Notes under the pieces: generated by a model | The model's database searches: none | What the model was told of the DNA's origin: nothing | What the model saw: the letters and a program-made list of their open reading frames with translations, nothing else | Program-made: the position numbers and the translations under genes | Shown here: one piece after another, positions 13,324 to 27,326 of the stretch | Layout: every line of letters begins with the position of its first letter | Position numbering within the stretch: position 1 is the first letter of the stretch | Assembly (NCBI GenBank): GCA_951799445.1 | Contig: OX637292.1 | Coordinates: 20,463,296-20,527,295 of the forward strand | Direction: 5' to 3' | Length of the DNA: 64,000 nucleotides | Source: Pseudisothecium myosuroides | Lineage: Eukaryota > Streptophyta > Bryopsida > Hypnales > Lembophyllaceae

Positions 13324-14202
13324 GCTAACTAAGGTGGGCACCTCCAAAGCCGCCACTTTTTGCTACTTGCCGAGACAGTTATTATTATTATTAGACTAGT
13401 CAAATTTTCATATTTTTTTTAATGGCAAGTGAAAAGAGGCTCCAATGTACCAAAGAACGTGACATTTAGATATCGCGTGCACAAGTTAGAAAGGGTCAAA
13501 GTTTTTTTTGGTAGAGGTTCTAAAATTGTTTCTTCAATATATATACATATTGATTTTGGAGATGTACACAAAGTGATAGTGGTAGCTTTGGGTTAGTGGT
13601 GCATTTGGAGGTGCCTACCTTAAATGTCAAAAGTCCATATTTTAGTATCGATTAAACTTTGAATGACATATTTTCAATGGACCAAATAATGACATTCATG
13701 ATCACAAACTCTACAAACTATAGGATTAATACAAATTCATATTCCAAATAAATGCTTTGAAACTCAACCATTTTTCTAAAAAAAACTAATATTTTAACTC
13801 TTCCTCTCATGAAAAAATAACTTGCAAAGAACTAGAAAATGTCCCACAAAAGACATGTGCGACCAAGTAAGTACAACATTACTTAATGAGTAGCATAAGC
13901 TCTAAGATAAATGTAGAGAAAGAATACAGTATTACAAATTATTTGAGTGAACATCCAATTCCTATTACAAACTGCAAATTTAGAAGACATCTATGTCACG
14001 TTAGCATCATTCGCCAAAATAATACATTGGTAACATAAACCCTAAGATAACTGTAGAAAATGAAAGCATATATTATAATTATTTCTGTACAAATTGCGCA
14101 TCTATGGAACACAAATTTGATCTTTAAAAAAGGTTCCTTCCTACTTATTTGCGATGTTAAATTTTAAAGTGATTTTCTCAAAAATTCATAATATTGGCTG
14201 GC
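13324..14202. other. Intergenic, no gene recognised
   Basis: AT-rich, with no supported ORF or clear repeat boundary. Confidence 0.4.
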
Positions 14203-14330
14203 ACTGCCTTGGCTCTAGAGTGCACAGTGTGGAATATTCCACACCCAACAGTCTTTCATCAGTAACTACTAACATGTAGAGGATGCAGAGGTTGTTGGGT
14301 GTGGAATATGCACTGTAGAGCCAAGGCAGT
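14203..14330. mobile_element. Short inverted-repeat MITE
   Basis: Left end ACTGCCTTGGCTCTAGAGTG and right end GTAGAGCCAAGGCAGT are inverted copies. Inside, GTGTGGAATATTCCACAC and CAACAG also recur inverted. A related but more decayed structure lies at 58,380-58,501, where again a CACTAGTAG MITE is the neighbour. Confidence 0.65.
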
Positions 14331-14779
14331 CCTAAGTAATGTTACCAAATGTTATGTTCCTTTCTCTTGAGAAAATATCATTTTTTTAACGTAGAATAAT
14401 GAATGATCTTCATGAAATAGATGAAATCATCAAAACTAAACAGCAAAAGGACTTGCATACAAATGTCTATTTTCCCATCTCATTCAATCAAGAGACATTA
14501 TGTCATTAAATCCCTCAAGGTCCCAAGCCCTTGTCTTTGTCAAAAACTGCTCAAAATTGCCATTTCTAATGCAAAGAGCAAAAAATTTGAAAGTGGTATT
14601 TTTTACATATCTAACCATAGGATCTTGCAATTGACTAGCATGAAAATGTATGGAAAAAATTTCAGACACTTTGCCTGCATAGATTGCAAGATAAATGCAT
14701 TCAAAGTGAAGAAAGCATGTTTTTTGGCACCATGGCAGATTAGTTTTCGAGACTTTGAATTTTATTAAACTAAAAACTT

Positions 14780-15995
14780 TGTACAGTGGGGTACCATTCA
14801 AAATGGTGTTTCTGCATTCGCAGGGAAGGAAATTTCACATTTTCCAACTTTGATAGCCTCCCGAGGGCTGAAAAATTGTTTTTTTACCATGAAATTTTTG
14901 GCATGGGAACATCTTTATGTTAATAACATGTGTACCAAATTTCAAGGTCCAAAAAAAAGATATTCAAAGTTTACCAACATGTGTAGCGATGAGAAAATTT
15001 TCACTGCTGCCAACTTTAACACCCTCCCGAGGGCTGATTTTTATTTTTTTACCGTAAAATTTTGGCATGAGATCATCTGTATGTTGATAATATGAGTGCC
15101 AAATTTCGAGGTCAAAAGATTTACACAAAAAAGATATTTGAAATCTACCAACATGTGTAGTTGTGAGAAACAATTTCACTACTACCAACTTTGATACTCT
15201 CCCAAGGGCTGAGAAAAACACATTTTACCATGAAATTTTTGGAATGAGATTATATCTATATAGATAACATGTATGCCAAATTTCAAGGTAAAAGATTTAT
15301 CAAGAAAAAGATATGCTAATTCTACCAACATGTGGAGTTGTGAGAATGACTTTTTCAACCCTTGGGATAGTGTCATTTTATGGATAAATTTTCATATGGA
15401 TGTAAAAAATCATTCTCACAACTACTCATGTTGGTAGAATTAGCATATCTTTTTCTTGGTAAATCTTTTGACCTTGAAATTTGTCACACATGTTATCTAT
15501 ATAGATATAATCTCATTCCAAAAATTTCATGGTAAAGTGTGTTTTTCTCAGCCCTTGGGATAGTGTCAAAGTTGGCAGTAGTGAAATTGTTTCTCACAGC
15601 TATACACGTTGGCAAATTTTGAATATCTTTTTTTGTGTGAATCTTTTGACCTCAAAGTTTAGCATACATGTTATTAACATAGAGATGAATCCATAATAAA
15701 AATTTCATGGTAAAAAAAAAAATTCAGCCCTCGAAGGGGTGTCAAAGTTGGCAGCAGTGAAAATTTTCTCATTGCTACACATATTGGTAAACTTTGAATA
15801 TCTTTTTTTTGGTGAATTTTTTGACCTTGAAATTTGGTTCACATGTTATTAATATAAAGATGTTTTTGTGCCAAAAACATTCACGGTAAAAAAACAATTT
15901 TTCAGGCCTTGAGAGGCTGTCAAAGTTGGCAAATGTGAAATTTCCTTCCCTGCAAATGCAAAAACGCCATTTTGAACGGTACGCCACTATACAAT
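14780..15995. repeat. 1.2-kb inverted repeat with internal tandem units
   Basis: Arms of about 600 bp meet near 15,390. The outer ends share the block around GCAGGGAAGGAAATTTCAC (14,820s) with its reverse complement (15,940s). Each arm is built of about three tandem units of roughly 180 bp carrying the motif GAGGGCTGA followed by TTTACC-ATGAAATTTTTGG. A transcript would fold into a long hairpin. No protein is encoded. Just outside the left arm, 14,560-14,750 is a reversed fragment of TTAA family 1. Confidence 0.8.
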
Positions 15996-18687
15996 AGATT
16001 CTGAAATTAAATTTTTATGGGCCCTATCACAAGACGCTGACATTCCCATGACGAGGGAACTTTGGCGCTAGGACTGGGACCTCATTGCTTAATTTTAAAT
16101 GAATTTTCTTTAATCTTTCAACTATAGATGGGTGAATTACTAACTCAAAATTATGGTTTAAGCAATTCTAATTTCTTACAATAATTGTATATTACAAGTA
16201 TGTATGTTAGATCATATAAGTATTCCATTGTAATTTTTCTAATTTTAAAAAACACCAAGTTTGAATACTTATAGAAATCAACATTTAAACATAGAATCCA
16301 AAAGGAACAAGCATTTCATAAAGCCCATAACTCACAATAAAGTTTCAAAGTTTCAAAATTGTGAAATTGTCATGTGGTGACTATATTTTTGGAGTTCTTA
16401 TAGCTCGAAAATATTCCATAGTGTAATAACAGCTTTACAAACTCACATCTTAATTTAAATCAATCATTAGAGATAGCTCACAAGATATATAATAAGAGTT
16501 ATAAGAGTTTGAATATGAAAATCAGTTGATGACCTTTTACATCTTAGATTTTTTTCACCTTAAAATTATATATTGCATTAATAATCCAATGGAATAAATC
16601 ATACCTCGTTGCAAGGATTGAATCAAATCAAATAGTGGAGGTACAGAACAAGAGATGTGAAGGGTGAAAAATGAAAGGTATGCACAATGCTTAAATTTGA
16701 TCCTCAAAGGTTTGCTACTCTGATCCTACGCTGTTTCAAAGAAATGTTAGGCTTTACATAATTGTTTTAAAGATTCTCTACTAGAATGATTTTAGTGAAT
16801 ATATTGTCAAAAGCATTGAAATTTTAGATGAAAAAATCCAAATATTTTGTAAGAATAATTGAATTACAAAATTCAAGCTAAATTTCTTAGGGCACTTATA
16901 AAATACTTTCTTCTTTCTAATTTTAATAGCAAAATTAAGGCTAATGCAATGTTTAAATCTAAGTTGGAACTACAATTAAATTTTTCAATTAATCTACTTT
17001 CAAATCTACTTCAATCATATTCTTTGATTGTTGCAAAAAATTACATAGTTTGAGGAATAATAATCACTCCACTTAATATGCTTAAATCTTCTTGAAAACT
17101 ATTTTTTTTGTATATAGAAAGAATATTCACTTCAATCTACCTTATCTAAAATGTCTATTCAAGTCTATTTCAAGTTTAAGAAATAAAGACAATAGTATTT
17201 GCAAAATTGGATATAGTAAGGGATTACAATATATTAAGAATTTAAAACTAAATTACCATAATTACACCAGTGGACGTGTTATGAAGTGACAAGCTTATAA
17301 GTTGTATGAGAATTTTATTAAATAGTAACAATGGGATGGACTCCTTGCAAAATAATGTATAAGAAAAATAAAATCTTGAAGGTCACTCCTCGGGTCAATC
17401 TTTGTCCTTTCTAGAAGTATGTATATATATATATATATATCAAAGAGGATAAAATGGTACACTTCATAAATGTATAGTACTTCACTTAATGAACATCGCT
17501 ATTTGTATAAAGGATTAATACAAAAGTATACACACAATATTGTCTATTAATACAAAACTATCAATATGAAACAAATTTATTTTATTTTCAAATCATTTGC
17601 CATGTAACCATTTCTTAGGAATTTCACAATATGGATGGTATAAAATTGTTATTGCAACAATTTTCCTTGATTTGTATATCAATATGTAAAAAAAAAAGCA
17701 TTGGATTTGGAGTTTTCTTCTACTTTTGTTGCCCTACTAAAATTTTATAAGAATTATATCAATTTTTCTATTCTAAGCGTATTATATTTTAAAGATAATG
17801 CTTGCTCTATCATGAAAATTACTAAGTTCTTAGAAGGAATGCTAGCTTGTACTTTTTAAGTTCACAAAATGTTTCAAACCATTTTGAACTTCTATCCTGA
17901 ATCAAATATAGATTTGTTTCCAAAAAACACACATTAATCTCTAAGTGCTCTATGTATTTAAGTTCATTTTAGGGTTAAGATAGCCATGCTTTGGTTGAAG
18001 CAAAAAATTACTTATCACTCCATAGTATTTTTACATTGTTCTATCTAACGTCAACTTTTGATTGCTTAAAGTGATAGGTATAATTAAAAAAATGTAGTCT
18101 TGATATGGTTGTTATATGACATATATCATATTTATACGAGATGGCAAGGTTTTGATCTACCAAAGAATTTATGATAGGAAGTGAAATGTTTTAGAGAATG
18201 TATCCAAAAGATGCAAAGAACTTTGTCCAAGACCAAAAGCACCCCCTCAAATGTGAAAAAACCCATAGCCGTTGATTTGCATATGAAAACATGCCCCCTT
18301 CCAATGCCGTCAATTTGCATTATTGAAAAAAAATTGTCTCCATTGATCACGTTGTCTTGAGAAATGATCTTGGTCGTCGAGATTGGGGTTTATGGATTAG
18401 ATATGGATACTAATATATGATATGAAATACAATACACAAAATACCAAATATGAATTATGGATTATATATGGACAATGTATACAATATATTAGTAAGGTAT
18501 GATATACATACATGTGTATTGATACATGATGTAGAATACTAATATTGACAACATGTACAATGTCTATATTCTATATCCATTGCAGTCACAGCAACTTCCA
18601 AAAAGTTATAAATATGGGGTGGGATAGGGGTACAAATATATTTTACAAGCACAATTATATGATTCATTCATTTTACAAGTGAATTAA
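15996..18687. other. AT-rich intergenic with an (AT)n run
   Basis: No gene or transposon boundary recognised. A perfect (TA)n microsatellite lies at about 17,419-17,440. Confidence 0.5.
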
Positions 18688-19604
18688 TTAACTCCTAAAG
18701 GACTATTGTCCCTTTGGAGGACAAATGGGATTTTGGGCAGGTACCTACGGGCAAAATTTTTGTCTTGATTTTTTGAATTCTTTTATGAAGATAGAAAAAT
18801 TGATTAGCTTTGTGGAAATATAAATTTTTTCAATCGGTGCCCGGGAACAAAAACTATGCCCAAATAAGCTCAATACAATGGTGAAGGGGTAGTTAAAAAA
18901 AATTCAAAATTTTTTAATTTTATTTTTTTTTCCTTCTAGATTGTATTTTTTTCTACATGGAAAGATTTGATTCATTCCAATTGGATTTGTTATGAGAAAG
19001 TTATGGACAATCTTGTTTTTCGGGCAATTAGAACATTTTCTTGAAAAAAAACTTGTAGGATTCATTTCTGAATGCAATTTGAACAATTTTCAAAAAAATA
19101 AATTCCACATGGTTTAGTTTGTTTGCTTGCTAGAACAATCTTACCATTGGGATTAGTGTATTTTAATTCCATCTAAAAGTTATTAATAATTTGGATTTTC
19201 CTTCTATCTTGTATCTACTTTTACTTAACAATTTTTTAAAGAATAAAAATTAAGTTTTTTGGAATTTTTTTCTCTTAGACTCTCAACTCAATTCTCCACC
19301 ATAAAGATTTAAAGCTCAAAACTTTGTAGTGCAAAAAATTAAAGTTAAGAAGGTTCAAAGTCAAAGAATCTAGTCTTGGAATGTGCTGAAAAACTTGTTT
19401 TTTTACTTTAAATGCAAATATCTTGCAATCTATGTAGTCAAAATTTCTGAAAACTTTTCCACACATTCTCATACTATTTAAGTGTCAGATCCTATGATTA
19501 GATGTGCAAAAAAAACAATTTTCAATTTTTATATTCTTTGCTATAGATATGGCAGTTTTGAGTGTTTTTTGGCAAAAAAAAGACCTTAGTCCTTTAGGGA
19601 TTAA
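18688..19604 (+). mobile_element. TTAA-flanked non-autonomous transposon, family 1, copy b
   Basis: Bounded by TTAACTCCTAAAGGACTA and TTAGTCCTTTAGGGATTAA. Left and right ends are inverted copies and TTAA is repeated at both borders. The 917-bp interior aligns along its length with 56,105-57,036, including a shared GGTGCCCGGGAA block and a CTTGCAATCTA block. No ORF. Confidence 0.8.
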
Positions 19605-20978
19605 TTGGCAGAAGTGATAGTTTATCAAAAGACACCTACGAAACATGATCTTTCTAACGTTTTTTGAAAAGTTTGTATGAAAAAAAAGATGTCAAGCATG
19701 ATGCTTAGAATGCTTAGAACTTACTTTGAAATTATTTATACATCAAACTTCAAAAAATCTTTTGATAGATTGTCACCAAAACCATTCTATTTCAATAATT
19801 ATTTATCAATTAAAGTTTTATTTTTTCATTAAAAAAAATTGTAAACTCATTATGAATGACTAAAATTCCATTGTATATGGATCTCTTTCAATTTTTCTTT
19901 CTACACCTTCCTCGACATTTCCTCACAAATTTATTTCAACTTGGAGTCTATAAAAACAACTACTTTAGCTTTTATTTCAACTTTGATGTCTATCACGCCA
20001 ACTACTTTTGAGCATCTAGGGCAAAACCAAATAAATAAAAGACGCAAGTTGAACAGATCAAATTGCTGGTGATAAATTAATTCCCTCAACCAATTGAACC
20101 AACCAATGAAACGACGTTGAAGATGCCCAAGCAGAATGAAAACCAATGCAATCCCGCCACCTGCCCCCAAACACGAGGTTACTATCGTAAGTCCCCAAAG
20201 CAATCGAACTTACCTGAAGATAAGCTTAACTATCAACTGAAAACTGGCAAGACGTGACTTATCCGCAATTCAGAACCCGCCCGCCCCGAGGCAAAGCGGA
20301 CATCCCGAGGCGGAAGTCCGAGTCTGATTTTTTTCAAACAAGTGAATGTTCTTGCGGAGCGTCCTGCGGACGCCGACCTGCTCTCTTCCGGCAGAATTCG
20401 GGAGAATGTGCCACATCGAAGAATGTGAGCTTCGATTATCAAAAGCTTGCTTAACTTATTAGCGCTTCACAGGATTCCTTTGCTTCGTTAAGCTCTTTCA
20501 ACGCTTTTGTTTGGTTGTGGGTGTTCTTGCAAACCTCGCGTGGTTGCCTGTTGCGCACAAATGCATGCCGCTTTAGATTCCTACTATACTCTGTTGCGCT
20601 TCTCGTGTTTGCAGTACGTGTTTTGGTTCAATCTCAGTCTGTGTGCAGGATCGTTAGGCAAGCAAACCATCTCTTAACTCACTGAGGCAGGAGGAGCGCT
20701 TTCGTCTCGGTTGGGACGCCCGCGGCTATTTGTAGTTTTTTTTTTGTGTTTTCGGAGGGAGCGGTGAGCAAACGCGGACATCTCCGGGAGCGGATCCGGC
20801 GTCAAACGGAGGTGCCTAAGCAGAGCAGAACACGCTCGTACTTGCTGAAGCTCATTTTCGCGGCCCTAGGGTTAGGAGTGGCTTTGAAGGGGAGGTCAAG
20901 TGGTGCAAAAGGCTAAGCTTAGAAGAAGGGGAACAGGTTGGGAGACGAAGCAAACGGGCGAGAGAGCTCGATCGATCG
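19605..20978. promoter_or_regulatory. Upstream region of the fructokinase gene
   Basis: The first 600 bases are AT-rich and featureless. From about 20,240 base composition rises sharply (GC-rich patches near 20,270-20,380 and 20,690-20,830), consistent with a promoter and 5' UTR of the plus-strand gene. ORFs here run on both strands without motifs and were not accepted. Confidence 0.45.
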
Positions 20979-23900
20979 ATGGATTCGTTTTGTATTAGCT
21001 CCAGTGTATATAATGTGCAGTCGTCTGCACGAACAGGTTCGACAATGATGTCCTCGAGATCGGGATCGCAGTTTGATTTGATCTCTTCTACGAGGAGATC
21101 GTCGTCGTCGTCGTCACCGTCTCCGTCTCGTCCTTTGGGCACATCGTTTTTGGCGCATCGTGGGATTGGCAACATCGTGAAGCGAGGGGCAGTCAAGGCT
21201 GTTTCTTCGCGACGGATCCCTCACATTGTGGCTTCAGCAGGTACGAGCGTGTTCTGCTCTGGTTAGGCTTGGTTTTCCTTGCAAGAGTACGGTGTTTAAG
21301 ATTTCCCACGTCTTCTTGTGATGCTCACAAGGGGGCGTTTCCACACGTAGACAGCACTATTTCCGTTACACACTACTGTGCATTTATGGCATGAAAAGTC
21401 CTTCCTTTTCCAAGTTCATGGACTTCAAAGCTACAGTGTCCAGTAAAAGAAGAATGGTTGCTTTATCGTTGTATCTGCCACATAGGATGCTCGAAAATGA
21501 AAAGAGTGTCTTCTTTTCAGTTTTTGCCATTTCTCGAGTGGGCCAATGTAATAGGCCAATGATGTGAGCTCAATTCATTTCCTTTCTCTAGCTGCTGCCC
21601 TTTAACTTAGGAAGCCTATGATGCTCCCATCAATTTGAAAGGCGCTTTGTTTTGGACATTCACAGCTTAGTTTTTATTTCCTGGATCGTTTGTGCGGTAA
21701 GGGATACTACTTGCTTCACTTTATGCATTTTAGCACATGTGTGTATTGGAAGATAAGTAGAGAACCGAGAATTGATCACTTGAGTACGAGAGTCACATGT
21801 GTTTAGCATTGTATGAATTTCTGACGCAATCATGTACAGTGGGCACTCGTAGATCACTATAAGTGTCATAGATAAACCCATTTCCATTCCAAGATTCGTG
21901 ACATAGACATTTAGGCCAAGTCATGCTTTTACCACTTACTAATAACTCCACCAAGTATAGGGGTAGATCATTTGCTGTTATATCGGGGGACGGTTTATAC
22001 GAGATGGGATCAGATTCCGAAGTACACTTTCCATGTAACTTGGCTATACATGTATATATAGGGAACGTAGGAGTGTTCATTAGTACAAGGTAGAGTGTTG
22101 CTCACGAGTCAAACAGTGTATGCTCAATGGCGAGAATGTACTAGAGTTGTACATTTTAGGGCGTCATGTTCTGTGAGCTTCAATTTCCTCCAAGCATGGT
22201 TCCTCAATTGGCCAGCGGAATCAGGGCGACCCTTGTTAAGGAGTGATCTTCAAGTACCGTATTGGAGGTGATGATAACAAGGTGGACTTATTTGTTGTTG
22301 TGTGCTTGCAGAGAAGAATGACTTGGTCGTCTGCTTTGGGGAACTTCTGATTGACTTTGTGCCCACGGTGGGAGGCGTCTCTCTGGCTGAGGCTCCTGCA
22401 TTTAAGAAAGCACCTGGAGGTGCACCTGCGAATGTGGCGTGTGGGATAGCCAAGCTTGGTGGGAATGCTGCTTTTGTGGGAAAGGTTTGTCACTGTCGCG
22501 TTTCCACGTACTTTGAATATCCTCCGGAAATTGCGTCCCCTTTCCCATTGCAGGCTTTAGGTTATGCCAGGGCTCTTTTCTTTGTTGCATTGCACTCAAT
22601 ACTCTCTAATGACACATTTTGTGATTGCACATATCCTATGGGTCCTCAGAATCTGTCATAATGACAAACTCTGTAATTGCACATTCCTTGTGTGTACTCA
22701 GAATCTGTCATTTTGTTTTTGCATCTGATTGGATAGCTTTAACACCTGTGAGACTGCTTTGAGAAGCTCATTTGTACCCTTCTGGCACTGTCATGGGCGA
22801 GGTTGAGTGTATTAAGTCAAGCTTTCTGGCATTTTATTTTTTCTTAAACAAATTAAGAAACACATTTGGCGTTTCTAAAAAGACATTTGTAACAGAAAAG
22901 AGATCAGAACTTAATTGTAGGTGTACTATGATGAGTTGGCAACTGTTTGTTGCATGTGAGCTTCAATCCTCCTATCACACAACCACCATTTCCAAGGCTA
23001 ATCTTCAATCACTTATATTGTGCACGATTTTGAGAATTGAGATTCGTATCCAACTTTCTATATTGAGCATAAAATTTCCCAAGAACATAAGGTAGGTTTT
23101 GAGTAGGCTTCGGGCAGCAACCATTCAAATCCTCATTGTGTGTGAATGAATGTTTGAGAATTGGAAGGCGAGCTTAGTAAAAACTAAAACGCATTCCTAC
23201 AAAATTGAGTGGTTCTTTCCTTGATTTGCTTAGATTTCGAAGTAATTATTGAAGTTCAAGATTGAAGGTTGAAATGAGCGATCTTGGGGTTGTGGTGGGA
23301 GAGGGCCTATAGGTGGTGCGTGTTGTTGTACTTCTGGATTAAGTGAAACTGGTGTGAATTGATGGTTTGGTTTGCTCTGAACCTAATTCGCTATTTATAA
23401 TGGTTATATCATTTAGCGGTGCACCCTGAGATTCTAGAAGCGTCTCATCATAGTGAGAGTTTGGGTGTTCTGCAGGTTGGCGACGACGAGTTCGGGTACA
23501 TGCTTCGCGATGTGCTCAAGGAGCAGAAGGTGGAAACGAAAGGTATTCGGTTTGATGCACAGGCCAGAACAGCCCTAGCATTTGTTACATTGCGTGCTGA
23601 TGGAGAGCGCGAGTTTATGTTCTACCGCAACCCTAGTGCTGACATGCTCTTTGAAATAACTGAGCTGGATACTGATTTATTAAAGCAGGTACTGCTTACT
23701 TATGTAACTGATCACGGAAGGTGCAAATATTTTATCATGTTTTACTGTTTTGCTGTCTTGTTTGCACTCCCAGATAGGTGTACGGTTTGTGAATAATTAC
23801 CACCCTGATATAGGGTAATTTCTAATGTCAATTTCAGGCGTCCATTTTTCACTATGGTTCCATCAGCTTGATCACGGAGCCATCTCGATCAACACATTTG

Positions 23901-25426
23901 GAGGCAATGCGCATTGCCAAGGAAGCAGGCGCAATATTGTCCTATGACCCAAATCTTCGGCTGCCCTTGTGGCCATCGGCTGCGGCCGCCAAAGAGGGCA
24001 TTATGTCTATCTGGGATCAAGCTGACATCATTAAGGTTTTTTGCATGACCATCATACCCAAATTCCCTTTTGATAACAATTGTATGATAGTATAGGAAGC
24101 TGGCTTCTAAGTTCTGGTTTGAGACATTAAGCCAGCTTCCTATCATACCAAGCCAGAACATAAGAAAGACGTTGGTTGCTGCTTCTCGCACTTAATGTTG
24201 ATTCCAGCTGCTTATGTTCCTCGTCGTTTTCGGTTTTCACTATGAGGGTGTCCTGTGTTTCTAGAACATTTTAAGTTGCACTTTTGACTTGACTTTGAGG
24301 CATTTTTGCATTAAATTTTGCATTCTCAGAATGAGCTTATGAATGGTAAGACGTTTTTGATTTTGTGAAACTGGAGTTAACGAAGTGACTGTTTGGTTTT
24401 GTAGGTCAGCGACGAGGAGATCATCTTTCTCACCGGTGGCGATCCCAAGGATGATGCCAGCAACATGAAGTTGATGCAGCCTGGATGCAAGTTGATGCTG
24501 GTGACTGAGGGTGTGGAGGGGTCTCGTTATTACACACCGGTACACATTTGTACCCGAGATTTCAGTTATTTTAATCGTAGTACGAAGTAACTGCGTGATA
24601 TGCTTTGAGTATAGTAAGAGTTCATATCACTTCGAGGACTGGGGCTTGACTTTTGAACTTCAATTAGCATCCGCATCCAACGAAAGTTTTTTCTTAGAAT
24701 TATAATTTGGTGTTACGGTGATTTTGATTGTGAATGTTTTTTTTCTCTCTAACTCAGCTATTTTATTGATGATTTTAGAATATCACCAGCTTTCTGTGTT
24801 AATTTCGTTTTTATCAATTTGACACCTACTCCGTGGCTCTGGAAATGCAGAAGTTTCATGGTCAAGTAGGAGGCCACAGTGTTCAGGTTGTTGATACCAC
24901 CGGAGCTGGTGATGCCTTTTGTGCTGGCCTCCTGAGTGAGATTGCGTTTTCCCCTGATATTATTGAGGTAAGAGAATGCTTCGTATGTGCAGACTAGTTA
25001 GTTACGCTCTAACTATTTCAGTTCTAATGTTATGTATATGTTTGAATCTTAGTTTGCCTTTTTACGTTGGCCAGAATATCCCTGTACAATTTATGATTGC
25101 GGTCATGGATTGACGAACGTGCCATTATCATATTTTAGTTCGGTTGGTGCACGTTGTAATCAGTGAACGTTTGTCGTGTCCATTGGTTCTCGAACCAGCG
25201 TTCCTTGTAGTGACCATAGTACGCTATACGTGGAAGATAATGTCGGGCTTTGACATGTTGTGCTCCTCTGTAACGACCACAGGATGAAGCCAAGTTGCGT
25301 GAAGCCCTCGCGTATGCGAACGCTTGCGGAGCTATCACGACAACAGAAAGAGGAGCCATTCCATCGCTTCCAGATAAAGAAACTGTCTCAAGGCTCTTAA
25401 GTAAAGTTCATAGGCTGCGTGTGTAA
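20979..25426 (+). CDS. pfkB-family fructokinase, probably plastidic (7 exons, 413 aa)
   Basis: Exons are 20979-21240, 22312-22484, 23476-23688, 23838-24035, 24405-24539, 24851-24967 and 25283-25426. All junctions are GT..AG, and the frame is kept through 1,242 bases. The protein phosphorylates fructose to fructose-6-phosphate with ATP. The first ~87 residues are Ser/Arg-rich with few acids, resembling a plastid transit peptide. pfkB motif 1 is seen around [20 protein letters not shown], continuing VGKVGDDEFG across the exon 2/3 junction. Motif 2 is [14 protein letters not shown] near residues 342-355, with Asp348 as the expected catalytic base. [15 protein letters not shown] is the usual family opening. 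Length and motifs suit plant plastid fructokinases. The alternative, a fructokinase-like plastid nucleoid protein (FLN), is less likely because the catalytic GAGD is intact. Confidence 0.95.
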
Positions 25427-27326
25427 CAAATAACTTCTTTCATAATCCGGCGAAAAGAATCCTCAGTCATGTTTACTTATTTTGTTTTATCTGAAAGCTG
25501 AAGGCCTGTCCGAGTGATGAGTTTTTGTGGTCATATGTATCATGCCGTAGGGCTTTGTATTTTCATGAAAGTTCTGCGCATTTTGATATATGCGGGAACT
25601 GGTCACCTTAGGCTCGTCAGAGGAATAAAGAGTTCTAAGTGCACTTGAACCATTCAATCGGGTTGTTGGAGGCTGAAGTAGAATCAGCTATACTCTTGAT
25701 TATGAAGAGTATTTCTGTTTGGGTGATTGATACAGCAAGATTTTCTTGCTGAACCTGTACTGGAGCATGTCACATATGTGTGTCCTTTGCCTGCATGAAT
25801 GTTTTTCTCTTATTGGCTAGTTGAGAGTGTCCAACTGGCAATGTCATTCTTGGAGCTGGGTATAAGCCATTTTTTTTTCCGGAGTTTTGCTTTTATAATG
25901 TTCTCATGTGCGCTGCAATTTCCTTTTTCTGGTTCTTCTATTATCCTTCAGTATTATTGTTAAAGGATTATTTCTTATTCGGTTGTGAGCGTTCAGTGTC
26001 GTATGATGGTCTTAACCTTGCAAGGATGCTGGCCTTGACCAAGGTAGTCACTCAAAAATGATATGATTTTTGGACCAATAGGTGCATTCTTCATTCTTCA
26101 TTTCTGTAGTGATCTGAAATGTCGTCCATCAGACACTTTTAACTTTTAGGCCCTCTTTTGGCCGTTGTGTTGTTACAGGATTGACCAAGAAATTCTACTT
26201 TTGATATTTCTTACGTCAGTTCTTTGCTTTGTTGTATATTCTTTTGACATGCTACTCATGGGTGTAAGTCTTTCTGGGTCTCTAGGACAGGGTATGCCAA
26301 AAGTGATGGCTGAAGCACTTAAATGAGGTAATAATTTAACTGCAGTAATTGATTATGAAGTCCTGTCAGCCAAATTTTACAGTGATTTTACTGACTTTGT
26401 TACCTCCAGGAAAATCATCCCGTGTATTGTTGTCAAAGGCGGATCCTTCATGGCAAGGGTATGAAAGGTGGAGATTCCGGAACTCAACTACAAGCTTGTG
26501 AAGTTAGGATGACTGCTTATTCCTTGGAACAACCCGAGGACTGAAGAATCGAGCTGTGAAGAAAGTCCCAGTAAGTGGAAAACATCTTGCCAGGCCATTG
26601 CTCAGAAGAAGTTGACCACAAGTGAATTTTAATTGTGCTTTCAACTTTGTTTGCAGTCATATATTTTAATGCACTTTGAATCATCTCTAGGGAGCTTCTG
26701 CTGTGGTATGTTCTGCTAGTTTGGAATAACGAATATTATGAATGGATCTCTGAATAATGACTTCAGTTTTGGTATGTTTTTTCTGGTGGTTCTGCAGGTA
26801 TACATTTCCTGTGTCATAGTAATAAATCTTCTGGGGATTTCCTAATACTGAAGCTTGGAATATTACATGTTTTATTAGCTGCAAGTACTGGACAGGATAG
26901 GTAATGTATTTCAGTTATTGGACATTTGTACGCTATTTGTGTGGGTTTGTTGTTGTTCAGTCATAATCTTGTGCATTTACAGATGTAACTTAGTGTTGTC
27001 TCACATATGGAGGTATATTTTTCTCAGTTGTTGATAGTAGTAGCATGGCTTTGGCAGTCTCTGTAAAAGTATACTCGATATCTCAAGTGTGGAATGCCTG
27101 TGTGTGCATGGTACTGAATATAAACTCTTTTAGTGAAGAGTTTATGCAATCCTTCAAACATTTTCCCATGCATGATATATTCTATCTTATTATGAAGCTA
27201 ATGATACAAAACCCTTATAATTATATTGAATTTAAAACTCTTGTAGTAAGAGTTTATACAATGCTTCAATCATTTTTCTGCAATCTATAAGTGACTTTTG
27301 AACCATCATTACAATAGAATACGAAA
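25427..27326. other. 3' flank of fructokinase and intergenic
   Basis: The first several hundred bases probably hold the 3' UTR. No second gene is supported. A weak direct repeat of about 115 bp (AAGAGTTTAT blocks near 27,136 and 27,250) is visible. Confidence 0.4.

Noticed and set aside
20233..20454. Overlapping ORFs upstream of fructokinase
   Set aside because: Both strands are open because the patch is GC-rich. No motif, and the position suits a promoter/5' UTR.
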